Positions 1 through 13,147 of a stretch of DNA of 64,000 bases are shown here, in pieces (the stretch's first letter is position 1; each line of letters starts with the position of its first letter). The notes below the pieces were generated by a model. It did not search any database. It saw nothing but the letters and a program-made list of their open reading frames with translations, and was not told the DNA's origin. The DNA comes from Sialis fuliginosa. Its lineage: Eukaryota > Arthropoda > Insecta > Megaloptera > Sialidae. The stretch is taken from NCBI GenBank assembly GCA_961205875.1, contig OY540813.1, forward strand, positions 5,489,001 to 5,553,000. The letters are read 5' to 3'. The position numbers and the translations under genes are program-made.

Positions 1-909
1 TCCCCTATTATGAACAAATTAAAATTGATAAATCAACAAATAAGTTGCTTAGTTAGTATCTCAGCTAATACCTTATTAAAGGTTTTCTGGGTTGCTGAAT
101 AAGTATTTGTTAGTTAGCATCTATCAAATAATCGATTTTTTTTTACAAATTAACATTGTTTATATTTAGTTATATTTTTTGCTTAATCGGGTTTAACTGA
201 TCGACAAAAAATTTAAAGATAATTATTATATTATTATTATTATATGAGCGATTTAAAAGCAGTGGTATATGTCATAAAATGCAAAGTAGCTTTACATTAT
301 TATGTATTTATTGCTACATTTGTTTGTACAGAATAGAGTTTCGCGTATAACTTACAGATTTTTTGTGTGAATATTTAATACTATTTTTAATGACGGAAGG
401 AGGAACGGAGGAAGGGCGTTAAAAAAACTTACTGCGGCTCTGACATCATGCAATAAATTAACAAATTGTTTGATACTTTAAAAACGATAATATTAACATA
501 CAATCATCATTCTAAAAATAGTAAAATGTAAAAACTGGAAATGCCTACAACCTTCCTTCCTTTTATTTTCCTAGGAGCGGTAAGTTAATAATAAATTAAT
601 GATGCATCAACAGAATTGTGTCTAATTTGATACACCAACAGGTTGATCAATGTTTGTATAAACATGTGACGTTTACCCTTGTTGGTTGGTTTTTCCTTGT
701 GCAGTAAACTGTTTTAATATAAACACAGCTCTGTTTAGATGAACTAAATACACGTATAAAGTTTGTTACATGTTGATTGGTAATGTTATTAAGTTCAAAG
801 TTCAACCTGTTTGTTCTATTTTAATATATTATTAGTGATGCAAGTTTTTTAAATCTATTCACTATATATTATATATACAGCGCCGGTTTTAGGGGGGGGG
901 ACCAGGCCA

Positions 910-1110
910 ATTAATATTATGGAATGTCACCCCTCCCCCTTACACACGATTATGACCCAACCATCCAACCAAGTTTCATTGTTATCGGTTCAGTGGTTCA
1001 TGAGTTATGCGTGTGACAAGGATTCAGGGGACAGACACACAGACGAGCGGACAGACAGACACGGAACGAAAAATGTTTGTCTTGACGAGAAACGGAAAGA
1101 TCAATTTAAA
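910..1110 (-). repeat. Dispersed repeat with CAGACAGA-rich tract, copy 1
   Basis: This stretch is an inverted copy of the sequence at about 63130-63240 plus 63892-63940. Shared blocks include the run of C next to TTACACACGAT, the ACCATCCAACCAAGTTTC block, GTGACAAGGATTCAGGGGAC and the following GACAGAC-rich tract. Here the block is uninterrupted, whereas the copy near 63 kb is split by a hAT-type palindrome. That makes this copy a useful empty-site comparison. The transposon class is not clear to me. Confidence 0.75.
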
Positions 1111-2280
1111 ATTTTGAAATCGAAGAACATTTTTTTTGTCTTAATCTAAAACGATCACAAAGCTTCTTGTATCTTTGATATTGTGAGGAAGCAAAATCGA
1201 AATTTAAAAATAAACTATTTTTGAAAAAATAAAGAAATAAAAAATTAATTTGTCGCTTTATATGTATAATAGGATATTTTTGTCAACATATTCAGAGCTT
1301 TTTAAAAACACATATATTGTAATATTTTCTAATAGGGGTGAGTTATTTGAATATTCATACAAATATTGCAGAAGTTACTCATGTATTTTACAACATAAAA
1401 TAAAAATTTATTAAGGAATTTTGAACGGCTCTGACATCGAGAACCTTTACTGTCGCTACGGAAACCCAAAAGTCGTAACATAATAATAAAATTTCCCCTA
1501 TGATACGTCTCTCTACAGCCGATCTTTACTTTCTTCATCATCTCTGGAAAACTCAGATGACGTCACAGTTTTTCACAATGATGTTGAGAAGGATTTTCCG
1601 TAAATATGACAACTCTTTGATACTGCATAAATGACTGATATTACTTCCGACGCAGTATGACGTCATTATACTGTATTATAATAACTTTAGAAATCTTTTT
1701 ATTCATATTCTCAAATGATATTTTTGTCGTTATTATTATTTTTATATACATTAATTTTAAATTTAATATTCTATGAATTTTTCAACAATGTAGATACACA
1801 TATATATCTCTCTTTAGACTCTGTACAGTGTACAGTATAAATATTTTGGATTTTTTTTGTTTATACCTACATCGTTTTACATACAAAAGAATTAATTTTG
1901 ATAATTTTAAGAATTTTCATCTGTGTCTGCTAAACCGATTTTGATGAAACATTCACTATAGGTATATAAGCAAACCTAAAACCCTATAATTAATTTAGGC
2001 TAGATATATACTGAACCGATCGTGTGACAAAACAAACACAGCAGCTATGAATTAGATAAATTTAAAATAAAAAATGCACACTTCACTTTCTTAGAAATTA
2101 TTGGAACCATGTTTTGTAAGACACTGCAATTGGCAATGGACATCTTAAAAGTTCTTAATAATTTATTTTTATTCTTCGCACATCTAAATTAATATGTACC
2201 GCTGCGCCTACCATCTTAAGAATTTAATTAATTTATAATTTCACAAATAATATATTGATATCAAAATTTAGTTATTATAA

Positions 2281-2413
2281 GCCGCGTCGATTTGGTCGTG
2301 TTATCGGCCTACGTTCCGTCACATATTGCAGTTGACATCTTAGAAGAGCCCTGAAGATGTCAACTGCAATGTGTGACGAAACGTTGGCCGATAACACGAA
2401 CAAATCTACGCGG
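2281..2413. repeat. Snap-back inverted repeat, Penelope-tail-like
   Basis: Two arms of about 60 bp (2281-2341 and 2354-2413) are near-perfect reverse complements around a 12-bp spacer. The right arm contains CTGAAGATGTC, then TGTGACGAAACGTTGGCC. This resembles the CTGANGA...GAAA core of type I hammerhead ribozymes carried in the ends of Penelope-like elements. The GTCA/TGAC pair would form stem II. A proper cleavage triplet is not obvious, so a working ribozyme is unproven. The sequence after it, a TTTACACCCAGAAGCC block, looks like part of the same element. The inverted repeat is certain; the family assignment is tentative. Confidence 0.55.
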
Positions 2414-2920
2414 TTTACACCCAGAAGCCAAGATCCATATCAAGATCACCGCGGAAGCCTCAAGACTTGTAATGGAATATGATCATCAGTTTAAAAAACT
2501 AGTAAAATACTGCTTTTGCTAACATTTATTAAATTCAATCCCAGCTGATTCTATATTATAGCATTCTTATAAAATAAGCTAATAATACACGATGTAATAA
2601 GAAAATAATCATACAGTAATGCCAATATTACAAGAAAATAGTAAAAGTGATGACGCGCATAAACTCAGCAACAATATTAAATCTATTGTATCATTAATGT
2701 TTATGTTCTTGTTCCGAACAAAGAACGGTGTTGTATTTCTCTTCATTACTGAGCTCTGCAGAGTGATTTACATACGCGGATCAGAACGTGATCCGCATTC
2801 AATCCGCGACTGATGCAACTGACTCGTTTCTGCATTCGCAAATAGAATAATATAACAACATTACGTACGTATCCAGTGTCGTAGCGAGGGATCGCCGCGC
2901 CCCCTGTAAAAACATTGGGA

Positions 2921-3408
2921 GCGTTCACGTCTGACCAAAAAACGGAACAACGAGCTTTGATTGGTTGATTCATGGAATTTCTGGTGGAATGTACCAGAAA
3001 TTTAAAAAATGTCATTTTTTAAGCGTGTAAGGAAGTGAGAAAGAAGTAACTATACCTTTTCAACTTCAAATTGAGACTAATCAATTTCAAATTGAGACTA
3101 AACAATTCCAAATTAGGAATAATCAATTTCAAATTGAGACTAAACAATTCCAAATTAGGAATAATCAATTTCAATTTGAGACTAATCAATTTCAAATTGG
3201 CTAACCAAAGAATTTTTATGTTCACTTCATGTTGAGCATTTCTGCCAGAACACTAGTTTCTATCTCTTTCTGGTTACTTCTTTCTCACTTCCTTATATAC
3301 ACGCTTAAAAAATGACATTCTTTAAATTTCTGGTACATTCCACCAGAAATTCCATGAATCAACCAATCAAAGCTCGTTGTTCACTGTTTTTGGTCAATCG
3401 TGAACGTG
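2921..3408. mobile_element. Palindromic foldback/MITE with minisatellite loop
   Basis: Arms of about 130 bp (2921-3050 and 3271-3408) are inverted copies. Both contain the GAACGTGACC-like end, AACAACGAGCTTTGATTGG, ATTCCATGAATCAACC, the TTTCTGGTGGAATGTACC block, AATGTCATTTTTTAAGCGTG and GTGAGAAAGAAGTAACC. The loop between them is a tandem repeat (3059-3200). No clear target duplication or transposase is visible, so the superfamily is unknown. Confidence 0.7.
3059..3200. repeat. Minisatellite, about 42-bp period
   Basis: About three copies of a 42-bp unit made of CAATTTCAAATTGAGACTAA followed by ACAATTCCAAATTAGGAATAA. Each half is itself a variant of a roughly 21-bp subunit, so this looks like a higher-order repeat built from AATT-centred palindromes. 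It occupies the loop of the palindromic element at 2921-3408. Confidence 0.8.
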
Positions 3409-4059
3409 ACCACTGAAACTAGCGCTCTCCTGTTGTAATTGAAGACCTTTTTTTCGTTGTCAGCTCAAATTTACCGCCCCCTTATCCCCACTTTTGCACC
3501 CCCTGTTATTTTTTCATTGTCATTACGATTTTTCTGCCCTTAAAACTTACTATTGCGCCCTCATTCGATTTCAGAAAATCTCTTTTTAGGGTTCCGTAGA
3601 AAACTAGGAATAGTTTCGCCATGTCCGTCTGTCTTCAAAATTTTAAGCAGATTAAAATGAAATTTGGTATACGGACGAAGACTGATAACTCAAAAACAGA
3701 AATGATAAGATATATTTGCGTTCAAAGTCGTTATCAGAGGTTCCCCCTCCCTCTATTTTCTAAACTATCAATATAAAAAATCCAAAAAATTCGAGAATGT
3801 AGCTTTTAATTAGTAGTTTCACTGAAAATTATAACGAACACTGTCAAAATTATTTTGGACCCCCTTCCCATAGTGACCTCACATTTTTTTTCACTTACCC
3901 CATTGAGCGGGATGTCATTAGATAGGTCTCTTTAAATGCAACAAAAAATGTTCAATGACCTTTTGATTTCAACCTTTCAGTCACGCTATATTTGCATTTA
4001 AATCCTCTAATTTCTAAACTATCATGTGCGTGCCCAACACGCACTTGACCATTTTATTT

Positions 4060-4205
4060 ATTTTTATATAAAGTAGCCTAAGTCCTTCCTCAGGATGCAA
4101 GCTATCTCCCTGCCAAATTTGATCAAGATCGATTAAGCAGTTTAGCCGTGAAAAGGTAACAAACAGACAGACAAATATAGTTACTTTCGAATTTATAATA
4201 TTAGT
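4060..4205 (-). repeat. Dispersed repeat, copy in reverse orientation
   Basis: The block reads GATGCAAGCTATCTCCCTGCC, TTGATCAAGATCGATTAAGC, GTTTAGCCGTGAAAAGGTAAC and ends TTATAATATTAGTATGGAT. The same blocks recur in opposite orientation at about 59246-59400. The consensus with 'ctgaaccgatcttgatgaaatttgg' is common across insect genomes; I cannot name the element class. Confidence 0.7.
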
Positions 4206-6009
4206 ATGGATTGATCCATGATTTCAATCTGCATTGATTAATTAAATAAATATAAATGAATAATAAGTGCGGAAACAAGACAACAGTAACGTATTACATA
4301 ACTATTACATAAAAGAGTTGTTACAATTTACAATAAATGCATTTCATTGGAACGGTGAGCCAGAAACTCGTGTGGGAATCGTTCGTTATGTTATTTTCTT
4401 TTAATAGTAACAGATGGACGTAAATATAAATATATTACAACAAATATGTGGACAGGTTAATTTTAGACCGCGAATTTAGTCATCGTTGTATTTTTATAAT
4501 TTGTTGTTTTGTATTTATAATTTATCATAATTTCGAATGATATTTGTTTGTTTGTTGGAACATAAATTCAGAAGTGGGGATTATTTGGACAGTGTTATAT
4601 TAATAAGATGTGATAAATGTTATAATTTATCTAACATAGAAAATAATGATAGTAATAAAAATTAATGAACTGCGAATGACATTAATTTCGTGAATGTTTC
4701 CTGCCCTGATTATACCTCTTTTCTTGAACACCCATACCGTGTTCTGGTGATGTAAAATTTTGTATTAACTTTATAACACATAAATTGCAGTGTTTCAGTT
4801 TTATTTATTTGACTTATTTTCTATCATTTATAATACGTAGGGTTTATACATTTTTAATAAAATATAAATTTTCTGTATAAAAACATTAAAAAACCAAAAT
4901 TAAAGTTGTTTTTTCTAGAAGTTTGGTCCTTTGTACATAATATAACAACATTATTTGAGATAAATTGTCATATTTAAGTATTAATTTCATGTTTTGAAAA
5001 AAAATAATTGAAAACTGTATTAAACCACCCCGACCCTTGGCACCCTTGATACACGTGTCTAGGAGGAATAATACACAGATCAAAAAAGTTAGTTTGAAGC
5101 ACACTAACGTTATATTATTCATACATCTTTTCATATATTTATAATTAAATAGATTTTTGTATTATAAAAACTTCAGTTCCATTTTGTAGTTGAGGTCTTG
5201 AACTATACAAATAATTTTTTTCTAGCATTTTTATGTATTAAGAATATTAAAAGAGGTTTTTTTTCGAATATCCGACTTTAGGCCCCTATGCTTTTTCCGA
5301 GTATATAGCACCTTACTCTATTGATTTAAATTTAAAATACATAAGTTTACCTTTTACCAAAAGTCGAAAATCTCTAATCTGTATACCTCTATGTTTATTA
5401 AAGGTACTTTTGCAGTTGTAAAACCATTGGAATGCTTTCAATAAATACAAGTAATACAACCTTCGTTACTAGAATCGGTACAGTTCCAAACTTTGAACCA
5501 ATGACAATTCCATATTCCCTCCCGCTATTGTAATGTCAGATTATGCAAAGATAAACAGGTACTTTCTTATGTTTCATATTTTTTGCATACATTAACGTTT
5601 GTGTAACAAAGACAGATATACCAATTGTTTACATGGGACCAATAATGTCGTTTCACTTTTACCTGCTGAAGGCTGTATCACGGAAAACGTTAGAGAGTGC
5701 TTTCAAACAAGTGATTTTTTTTTAGTTTATGAAGAACATTGGTCTTCGATGGATTCTAGTGTTGTTATAGTTTCTATGACTGCAGTTATTAAGTAATAAT
5801 AAGTAATGTGACGTTTGCGAATTTGTTTTTTGTGGATGTGTTTTTCTTGTTCGATTGTGACTGTATGGAATTTGTTTTCTTGGATTTTTATTGGAATGAT
5901 GTTACTGGAGGTAGATTTTTTAATGTTATTTATTTATTTTTTAATTTTTTAGTATTTATTATAAAAGGAGGTGAATGAAACATATGTAATATGTATATAT
6001 CATTCGAAA

Positions 6010-6325
6010 GGTACTGTGCCATAAATATGCATAAAAAAATGTGTTTATGTTGCCGTTAAGGCAGGTAAAATAAAGTTAACAAACACACATGATTTCCCCT
6101 CTCGCTGTTTGTTTATTTCCCCTCGCATCGTTCAACAGCATAGCAATACTCCTAGCGCAACCAAACGGCAAAAATAAATAGTTTTGGGTTTCTGTTAAAC
6201 GTAGAGAATTCATATAGATTTATTTGGACATTTTTGTTGTAAAAGCAAGTTAGGTTAAGTATTGTGCCATGGATGTGCACAAAAAAATCAAGGTGTATGT
6301 TGCCGTTAAGGCAGGTAAAATATTG
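6010..6325. repeat. Pair of direct repeats about 65 bp long
   Basis: A unit beginning TGTGCCATAAATATGCATAA and ending TTGCCGTTAAGGCAGGTAAAAT occurs at about 6015-6070 and again, diverged, at about 6264-6320. The spacing is about 250 bp. The short palindrome GCCGTTAAGGC lies inside each copy. The cause (element ends or an old duplication) cannot be decided from one locus. Confidence 0.6.
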
Positions 6326-7266
6326 GTCGAATTGCATGCATGTTTTAAAGTACATGCACAAATACAAAACTTTTTATATACACAAGACTCAAAACTGTTT
6401 TAGAAAAGAAGGAACAATTAAATTTTAATTTACAAAAAAATTGTAAGACACAAATTTCAAACATTTAAATGCCTTTGTGTAAAATTACCTTTGAATTTTC
6501 TCACTTTTTACAGGAATTAAATACACAGGTACCTATAGGTATTATTTCTAATCTATTTTAAAAGGGGTGCAATATTTACTTAAAGATACCAGAATTACAA
6601 ACCTATTCCCAAAAACTGTAATGTAATATTAAAAACAACAAAAAACTTGGAGGTAAAAAACATATTCTAATTGAATTATTTTCGACATTTTACAAAATTT
6701 ATATTAAATACTTCCTTGTATTTATAAGAAAGTAAGAAATGATAAATAATGTAATAATATATATGTATGTCTAGTCACTTTTCTTCAGTGATATTTTATA
6801 TAATAGCTTAATTTTTGTTAATGGATAGAGCACATTAATGTTAGATTTTATTCAAACAGAATTTAAAAAGCAGTACGTTCAAATGTTATATTTAAGCTGA
6901 AGCACGCAATATTAATATTAATCTCACATATTTATCATTAATAATAGGTTTTGTGTTCGACTCGCAATGTTTTTAATTATTATCAGCGAAAAATATTTTT
7001 ATGGTTTTTTCAAACGATTTTTGATTCGATTGTTTTATGTGAATTAGCGCATGATGTTGCGCAGTTTCGTGAATTAAAAAAATAAATACAAAACAAACTA
7101 AAAATTCCAAAAATATGTGTCTGTAGATTCGTAATAGTCAAATTGTGTTCAAAACATATGGTTGAGGTGAATAAAATCTTCATTTTAAGAAGAAAAACGC
7201 GATAAGGGACTTCTGAGTCACGAATTGTAGACAATCTAATAGAAAATAATATTTTTATATCAATAT

Positions 7267-7475
7267 CATAGGAGCCGAGACATTTACGATTTTGTATAAT
7301 AAATAAAAAGCAAAAAAGAGAATAATTTTATATTTCATCCTCTGTCATGTATGGTGGTTTGTAATTAGTTTTATTCGATCCGGCGGAAAAAAATATTACG
7401 GGGGAGGGGGTTTTAGGTGGGAAAACAACCCCCTATCTCGCATAGGAACCGAGATATTTACGATTTTGTATAATG
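7267..7475. repeat. Local direct duplication
   Basis: A 34-bp block (CATAGGAGCCGAGACATTTA continuing to TTTTGTATAAT) at 7267-7300 recurs with few changes at 7441-7475. A TGTCATGTATGG-like block follows both copies. This is an old local tandem duplication of about 175 bp. Confidence 0.6.
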
Positions 7476-8840
7476 TCACGTATGGAATGTATTCGAAATC
7501 CATGCTTGTACATAAATATTATTACACTGTTGCCAAATTAATACAAAAAAATTCATAAAAATTGGTATACTACCCTTTTCCTTGCGTCTTACCCGTCTCC
7601 CCAACGTCCCAAACTGTCAGTTGAGTTCCCAATTTAACCAAGTGGTATGCACATATCTTATACATATATTCAGTCGTGTAGATATTACTGATTTTTGTTA
7701 TGATAGTCGGTAAAACAGGTTTAGTTTTGCATTTGCACACTAGATGTCACTATGCCAAAAAAGTATAATTTCTAACGTAAAAGAATTGTTTTTCTTCTTA
7801 CTCAATTTGCAGAATTTCTTATCGACTCAATAAATTAACAGAATTTGTTGTGTTTTCTGATACTTCATGATTCAATTATTTTTGTATCGAAATTAGAAAA
7901 TCTAAAAAAGGTAGAGTCACCTTTTGTTTTCTTATTGGTCCATTTATTTTACTTTAATCCCTTTACGTGTGTGTAACTTAAATATCTATTATTATTGTTG
8001 TTCTAGATCAGTTGATTTAAACAAATTATCTTTATTTCAACTGCGTGTGTAATTTATGATCCTGAAAACACGAAACAATTTAAAAATAATATCAGCATGG
8101 AATTAATTACATACAAAATGTTTTAATATATACTTTTATAAACTGCAATAAATAGTTAAATGTAGGTCGTTATTGAAAAATAAAAAATAATTAAGATAAA
8201 CTAAAAAAAGAAAATATATTTGAGATAAAAGAAAATTATTTCGATCTCATTGTATTTTTTAATTAAAAATAAAACAACATACACGTAAATAACTAATAAT
8301 GATACAAATAACATAAAATGTATCCTGTCTCATTACCTACCACAATTACTGACCTATTAAATTTATAATATTAGATTATTAGGTGTGCTATAATCATTAG
8401 AAGACATATTATACAAAACAATTTTAATTTTAATTCGATAAAAAGTCTCTACCTTGTGAGTTACTGTCCATTGTTTGTAAAGTTTAATTATGCATTTAAT
8501 AGGTACTTGTGACCTGATCTTTAAGAATGTGATGCTCATTTATTTTTATATATGTGAAACTTTGCTGTACCAACAATTGACGTGAATATAATATTTTGAC
8601 CAAGATACATAATATAAAATATGGATTTCCAATCTTAAGTGACTTGATATTAATAAAAATCGTATTGTTGGTATATAAATTTGGGAGACTGCGATGTTTA
8701 TACTATAGAACAGAGAAAATCGACGAAATTATTATGTAAACGCCAAATAGAAAATTTCCCACTATTTTGAGAATCCTCTATTTTTATATTCAGATTTTCT
8801 TTAAACTCCCCAGAAAACCACGAGTTTAATACTATCGTTA

Positions 8841-9008
8841 TGCCCGGTTTCACTAACGATGGGTATCTATAGTTCACCTTATACTGTTCGGTTTCTTTGG
8901 GTTTGATCAGAAAGTCCTTAGTTGGCAATGTAAAAGAGACAGATATCGGTTGATGTATTTAGGATTGAGATAAATATATCAGATATCTGTCGTTTGTGAA
9001 ACTGGGCA
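8841..9008. mobile_element. PIF/Harbinger-like MITE (TTA duplication)
   Basis: Terminal inverted repeats start TGCCCGGTTTCACTAACGA at the left and read TCGTTTGTGAAACTGGGCA at the right. The element is 168 bp and is flanked on both sides by TTA (8838-8840 and 9009-9011). A 3-bp TWA target duplication is characteristic of the PIF/Harbinger superfamily. There is no coding capacity, so movement would depend on a transposase supplied elsewhere. Compare the TAA-flanked element at 44271-44577. Confidence 0.7.
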
Positions 9009-9210
9009 TTATTATTTTGAAATTGGTGTTTAATTTTAAGCTTCGTAAGTATATATTTTTTACGAGACTTTTCTTATGTTTGATATTTAAAAAAAAATTT
9101 ACTTGTTCATTATTAAAATATTGAAAGCCATAGGAAATAATATTAAATTTAAATTCGTGTTGCTTTCTATGGATATTAATTCACAATATTTCCTTAAAAA
9201 TCAGATGCTC

Positions 9211-9351
9211 TATTCCGGTTTACTTATGCTATTCCCGTAGACCAAGAGGAATAGCATAACTAAACCCGATTAGTTATGTCGAGTGTAAAGTGCCGTTTAC
9301 ACGGACTTTTACACCTGGTTTTATTACATCGGTTATAGTTAAACCGGAATA
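9211..9351. repeat. Short inverted repeats around TATTCCGGTTTA
   Basis: TATTCCGGTTTACTTATGCT at 9211 is inverted at about 9250-9270 (GGAATAGCATAACTAAACC). The TAAACCGGAATA end recurs at about 9340-9351. This is probably a small MITE with internal rearrangement; no target duplication could be fixed. Confidence 0.45.
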
Positions 9352-10442
9352 AAAGCACTGTGTAAACGTACTCATATAGTATTTCTTTAAGAGTCGACTT
9401 AAAACCCGTAGACTGAATTCGCATGCACAATATAGAATCTATTAGATTTTCTCAATTGACTTCATTTCGACTGGAAAATGATTCCGCTAATAGATTTTGA
9501 AAGCCTTAGTCGATGATATACTTCTATATAATGAGGGTATCCTACATATTATATGTATTATATATAAATTCAATTTAGAATTAGTGAGTTTGCGTGTAAA
9601 ATGTATTATTTTATTGTCTCGGTTGTTCCCATTTCTGTGTACGCCATCCTGTGCGTGCACGCTGTGTAATCCGATTATAGAAGAAGAAGAAGAAAACAAG
9701 TCATAAAATCCAAATGTCTGTATGTTTGTGCGGTGGGATTTCGGCTGATTATAAAATTAACCGAAAACAAATAATTAATATTTTGTATTTTGCCAATAAA
9801 ACAATTAAATATGATAATTTTTTTCTTAATTATCTTCATTTTGTTTTATTTTCTGTATAATACGTATAAAAATTGAACCTCCCCCCTCCCCCAAACACAA
9901 AAATAATAATCATAAATTAAAACTGGTTATAGTACAGCCCTGGGTAAGAGTCTACTATGGCCTACTATGTTCGACACATTAGTACACTCCCTCTTCCTCT
10001 TGAAGTTGTTGTATATCCAAATTGAATTTTAAAAAAATCCAAAATAGTTAAATATATGACATAAATTAATTACGAAAATAAAAAGTATAGTCGGTTTTAA
10101 AAATAAGTAAGCGCACGTGTCATGAAAATATATTGTGTATTTAAAGATTTTAAAGTTTTATTTGTATTTTTAGAATAAACAATTTTTGTATGAAATATAT
10201 TTCATCTTTGGTTTAAAAAAGTAGTCAAATTATTAGAATTTTAAACTTGTAGAGCTTAGAATGTTAATTTCAAAATTAGAACAGAACCCGTAAATTAAAA
10301 AAAATTGAAACTGTGAGAAAAGGCCGAAGTGAGGATACACCTTTTTTTGATTATTTTTCGTTGCATAAAAGGAGGGCCCATAAATACGTATTTCATATAT
10401 ATTCGTATGCATTCGTACTGGTGCCGGCATAATAGACAAGTA

Positions 10443-10637
10443 CATGGGCGCCGGGAGGGGGGGTGCAAGGAGGTGCACTTGCACCCCCCTGGCAAAATGG
10501 AAAAAAATTCATAAGTGAAAATAATAAAACTGAGGACCTTTTTTTTTTTTTAGTTGTGTCAGTTTCGAATTTTATATATATGAAAACTGAATATATCTTA
10601 ATGCACCCCCCTAAAAGAAATTCTGCCGGCGCCCATG
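10443..10637. mobile_element. hAT-type MITE with perfect 8-bp duplication
   Basis: The 195-bp element starts CATGGGCGCCGG and ends CCGGCGCCCATG, a perfect 12-bp inverted repeat. GACAAGTA flanks it on both sides (10435-10442 and 10638-10645). An 8-bp duplication is typical of hAT transposons. The subterminal C/G runs (GGAGGGGGGG, CACCCCCC) also fit. No transposase is present. Confidence 0.9.
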
Positions 10638-13147
10638 GACAAGTACCTTTCATTATTGTTTATAATTTATAATAAATAAAGTGTATATGTATTTAAAAAT
10701 ATTGTTTATAATAATAATAGTATGCGTTAGGTACTTGAAATGTAAAAATATATACCTATATACACCTCATAATTTGATAAGTGATAACAAATCAAGTTCT
10801 TCTATAGGTACGTCAAACGTACTGGGTATGACAGTATATTGATTAATAGATTTAACTATAATTACTTATGTTAAAAAAATGATATGGTACGTTATCTCGG
10901 TAATCTTTTGATTTTTATTCTATTTTGTTCTCATAAATAATTATTAATCTTTTTTCCAACTTAAAATGTTCATATTAGATCAGTTTTAAAAAATATGTTC
11001 TCGTGTTAGTAATTTTTAAAAATCTTTAGTGTTTAAAAAATTATATTTTAATGTGCCTACAAAGATAAAGTTGACAAATTAGTAAGTAAATATGTAAAAC
11101 TATTACTTTATACTTTTATATTATGAGTTTATGACATCACTGTAGATTATTAACCTAGACATTTTTCTTTAAAATGTATCTACATACATTTTAATTTGTT
11201 TTTGTTTATTTTGTGTCATATAATCTTTTACAAGTACCCAACTCGGGAAAAAATTAAAGAACAAAAAAATATTTGATAAAAATCGGTGGGCCCACTGGCC
11301 CCATAAATCCCTGGTCTAAATTATTATTGTTTGCTAATGGAAATCGATAATACTTATTAATAATAAAATTTAATAACTGTACCACATTAATTTTGGGTAA
11401 AATATTTGGAAGGCTGTAGCTCCCTCACGAAGAATTTCCGGACACATGTTCATATAAAGTTTTTTGCTTAAAATTACATCCTCAATCTACTGTTAATTTT
11501 TTTACACTAGTTGTAAGTACGAATTAAAATGTTTAATTAAATGACCGAAAAAAGAGGTAATTCAAACTTACCTATGAGATTTTTTTTCTTATTGAAAGAA
11601 GGAAATTTTTTTTAGGGGGCTCGTGATAGGATGTGACTCTTTATAGATATAATATAAATATTTATCTTTTTATTTATTATTTGTTTTACAGGCAACGTAA
11701 TGAATTGAGTCCATTTTGATAGTTTTTAAAAATTTTGTCTGTTTATGTATTTATTTCGACATGATACGAAAACTACTGAATCAATTTTGATCTGACTTTC
11801 GCTGTTAGAACGCTATAATTAGTCTATGCTTACAATTAGGGTTGCCAACTTTTCAGTCCCTAAACCTAAAAAGGACATTGTTCGTTGTACAACAACTTTA
11901 CAAAAGGAAGGTCAGTAGAGGAGTAGAGCCCCCCCTTTATGCTATATGATAATATGAAATCAAATATTAGGGCATTACCATATTCCATACCAAAGATTAT
12001 TTTCAGTTACAAAATACAACGAAAAATTAACTTATATTAACATGTTTAATATGTGCCTAATAAATAGGTACTCGGTACCTACTTAATAATTAATTTTTTT
12101 ATGTAAGTAATTATGTAAATAATTTAAATACATACTATCTATGTATGTATAAACACATTTTATTTACTACAGGAAATTAAAAACATGTTTGAAAAATTCA
12201 AAAGCATTAATTCAACAATGAATTGACACAAGTTTAATTATTGTAACCATTTGCAATAATGAAACTGTGTAGCCAAATGAAAAATGTAGGGTTCGCAATA
12301 TGGAGTAATATCCTATATTGCGATATTATGTTTTTGTGTATATATATGGTTGTTGATATATAATTATTAAAACTGAAAAAACAGCAGTGAAAGTATAATA
12401 CATCTTTATTTCATTTCAATTACATCATATTATCAACGATACATATACATATATACAATATATTATAATATATATTATGTACAATTATTATATCAGAATA
12501 TGTAGTGTACCTATTACCTATGTATATTGAACTAGTTTATAGTTTGTTAACTATAATTGATTGTTGTATAATATAATTAAATAAACAATTGATTAGTTTA
12601 TAAATCAAATATGTACAAAATGTATAATTATTTTTTAGATACGTAATGCACTTATGCACATAACGATTTTATTGGGTAGTATTGTATTATTTTATTATTC
12701 ATTTATTTATTACGTATTATTTATCAAATAATTTTTTTTTGCTATCACACTACAATATAAAACTAAATTGGTTAGGCTGAAGGTTGGTGTAAGTAGTAGT
12801 TCTCGAAGTTTTTTATTTTATTTTTTTGTTGAATCTAATGTTTGTCATTTGCCTGACCATTCCGGGGAAAATATGAATAATCTCGAAAAATTTGCCGAAA
12901 TTAAAAAAAAGTTACAAAACAATAATTCTCTATATGCAAAATGAGTGGCGAAGCGTCCATGGAAGCAGGGGAAGCAGTGTTTCCCTTACTTTATGGGTAA
13001 ATTAATACAAATCTGTATTTTCAGTTAAAAAATAATTTAAAAATATTATTAGAATATTCATCTTTATGCGCAACTTAAACATTTAACCAAAAATCAAAAA
13101 TAGCATTTAATATTGATTTACACTCTCAATTATAAAAAAATAATACC

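Noticed and set aside
2746-3015. 89-codon minus-strand open frame
   Set aside because: It lies across the arm of the palindromic element at 2921-3408 and has no family features.
5599-5796. 65-codon open frame considered as an upstream CRACD-like exon
   Set aside because: It lacks the basic Phe/Lys-rich N-terminal pattern expected and has no clear splice borders in phase.
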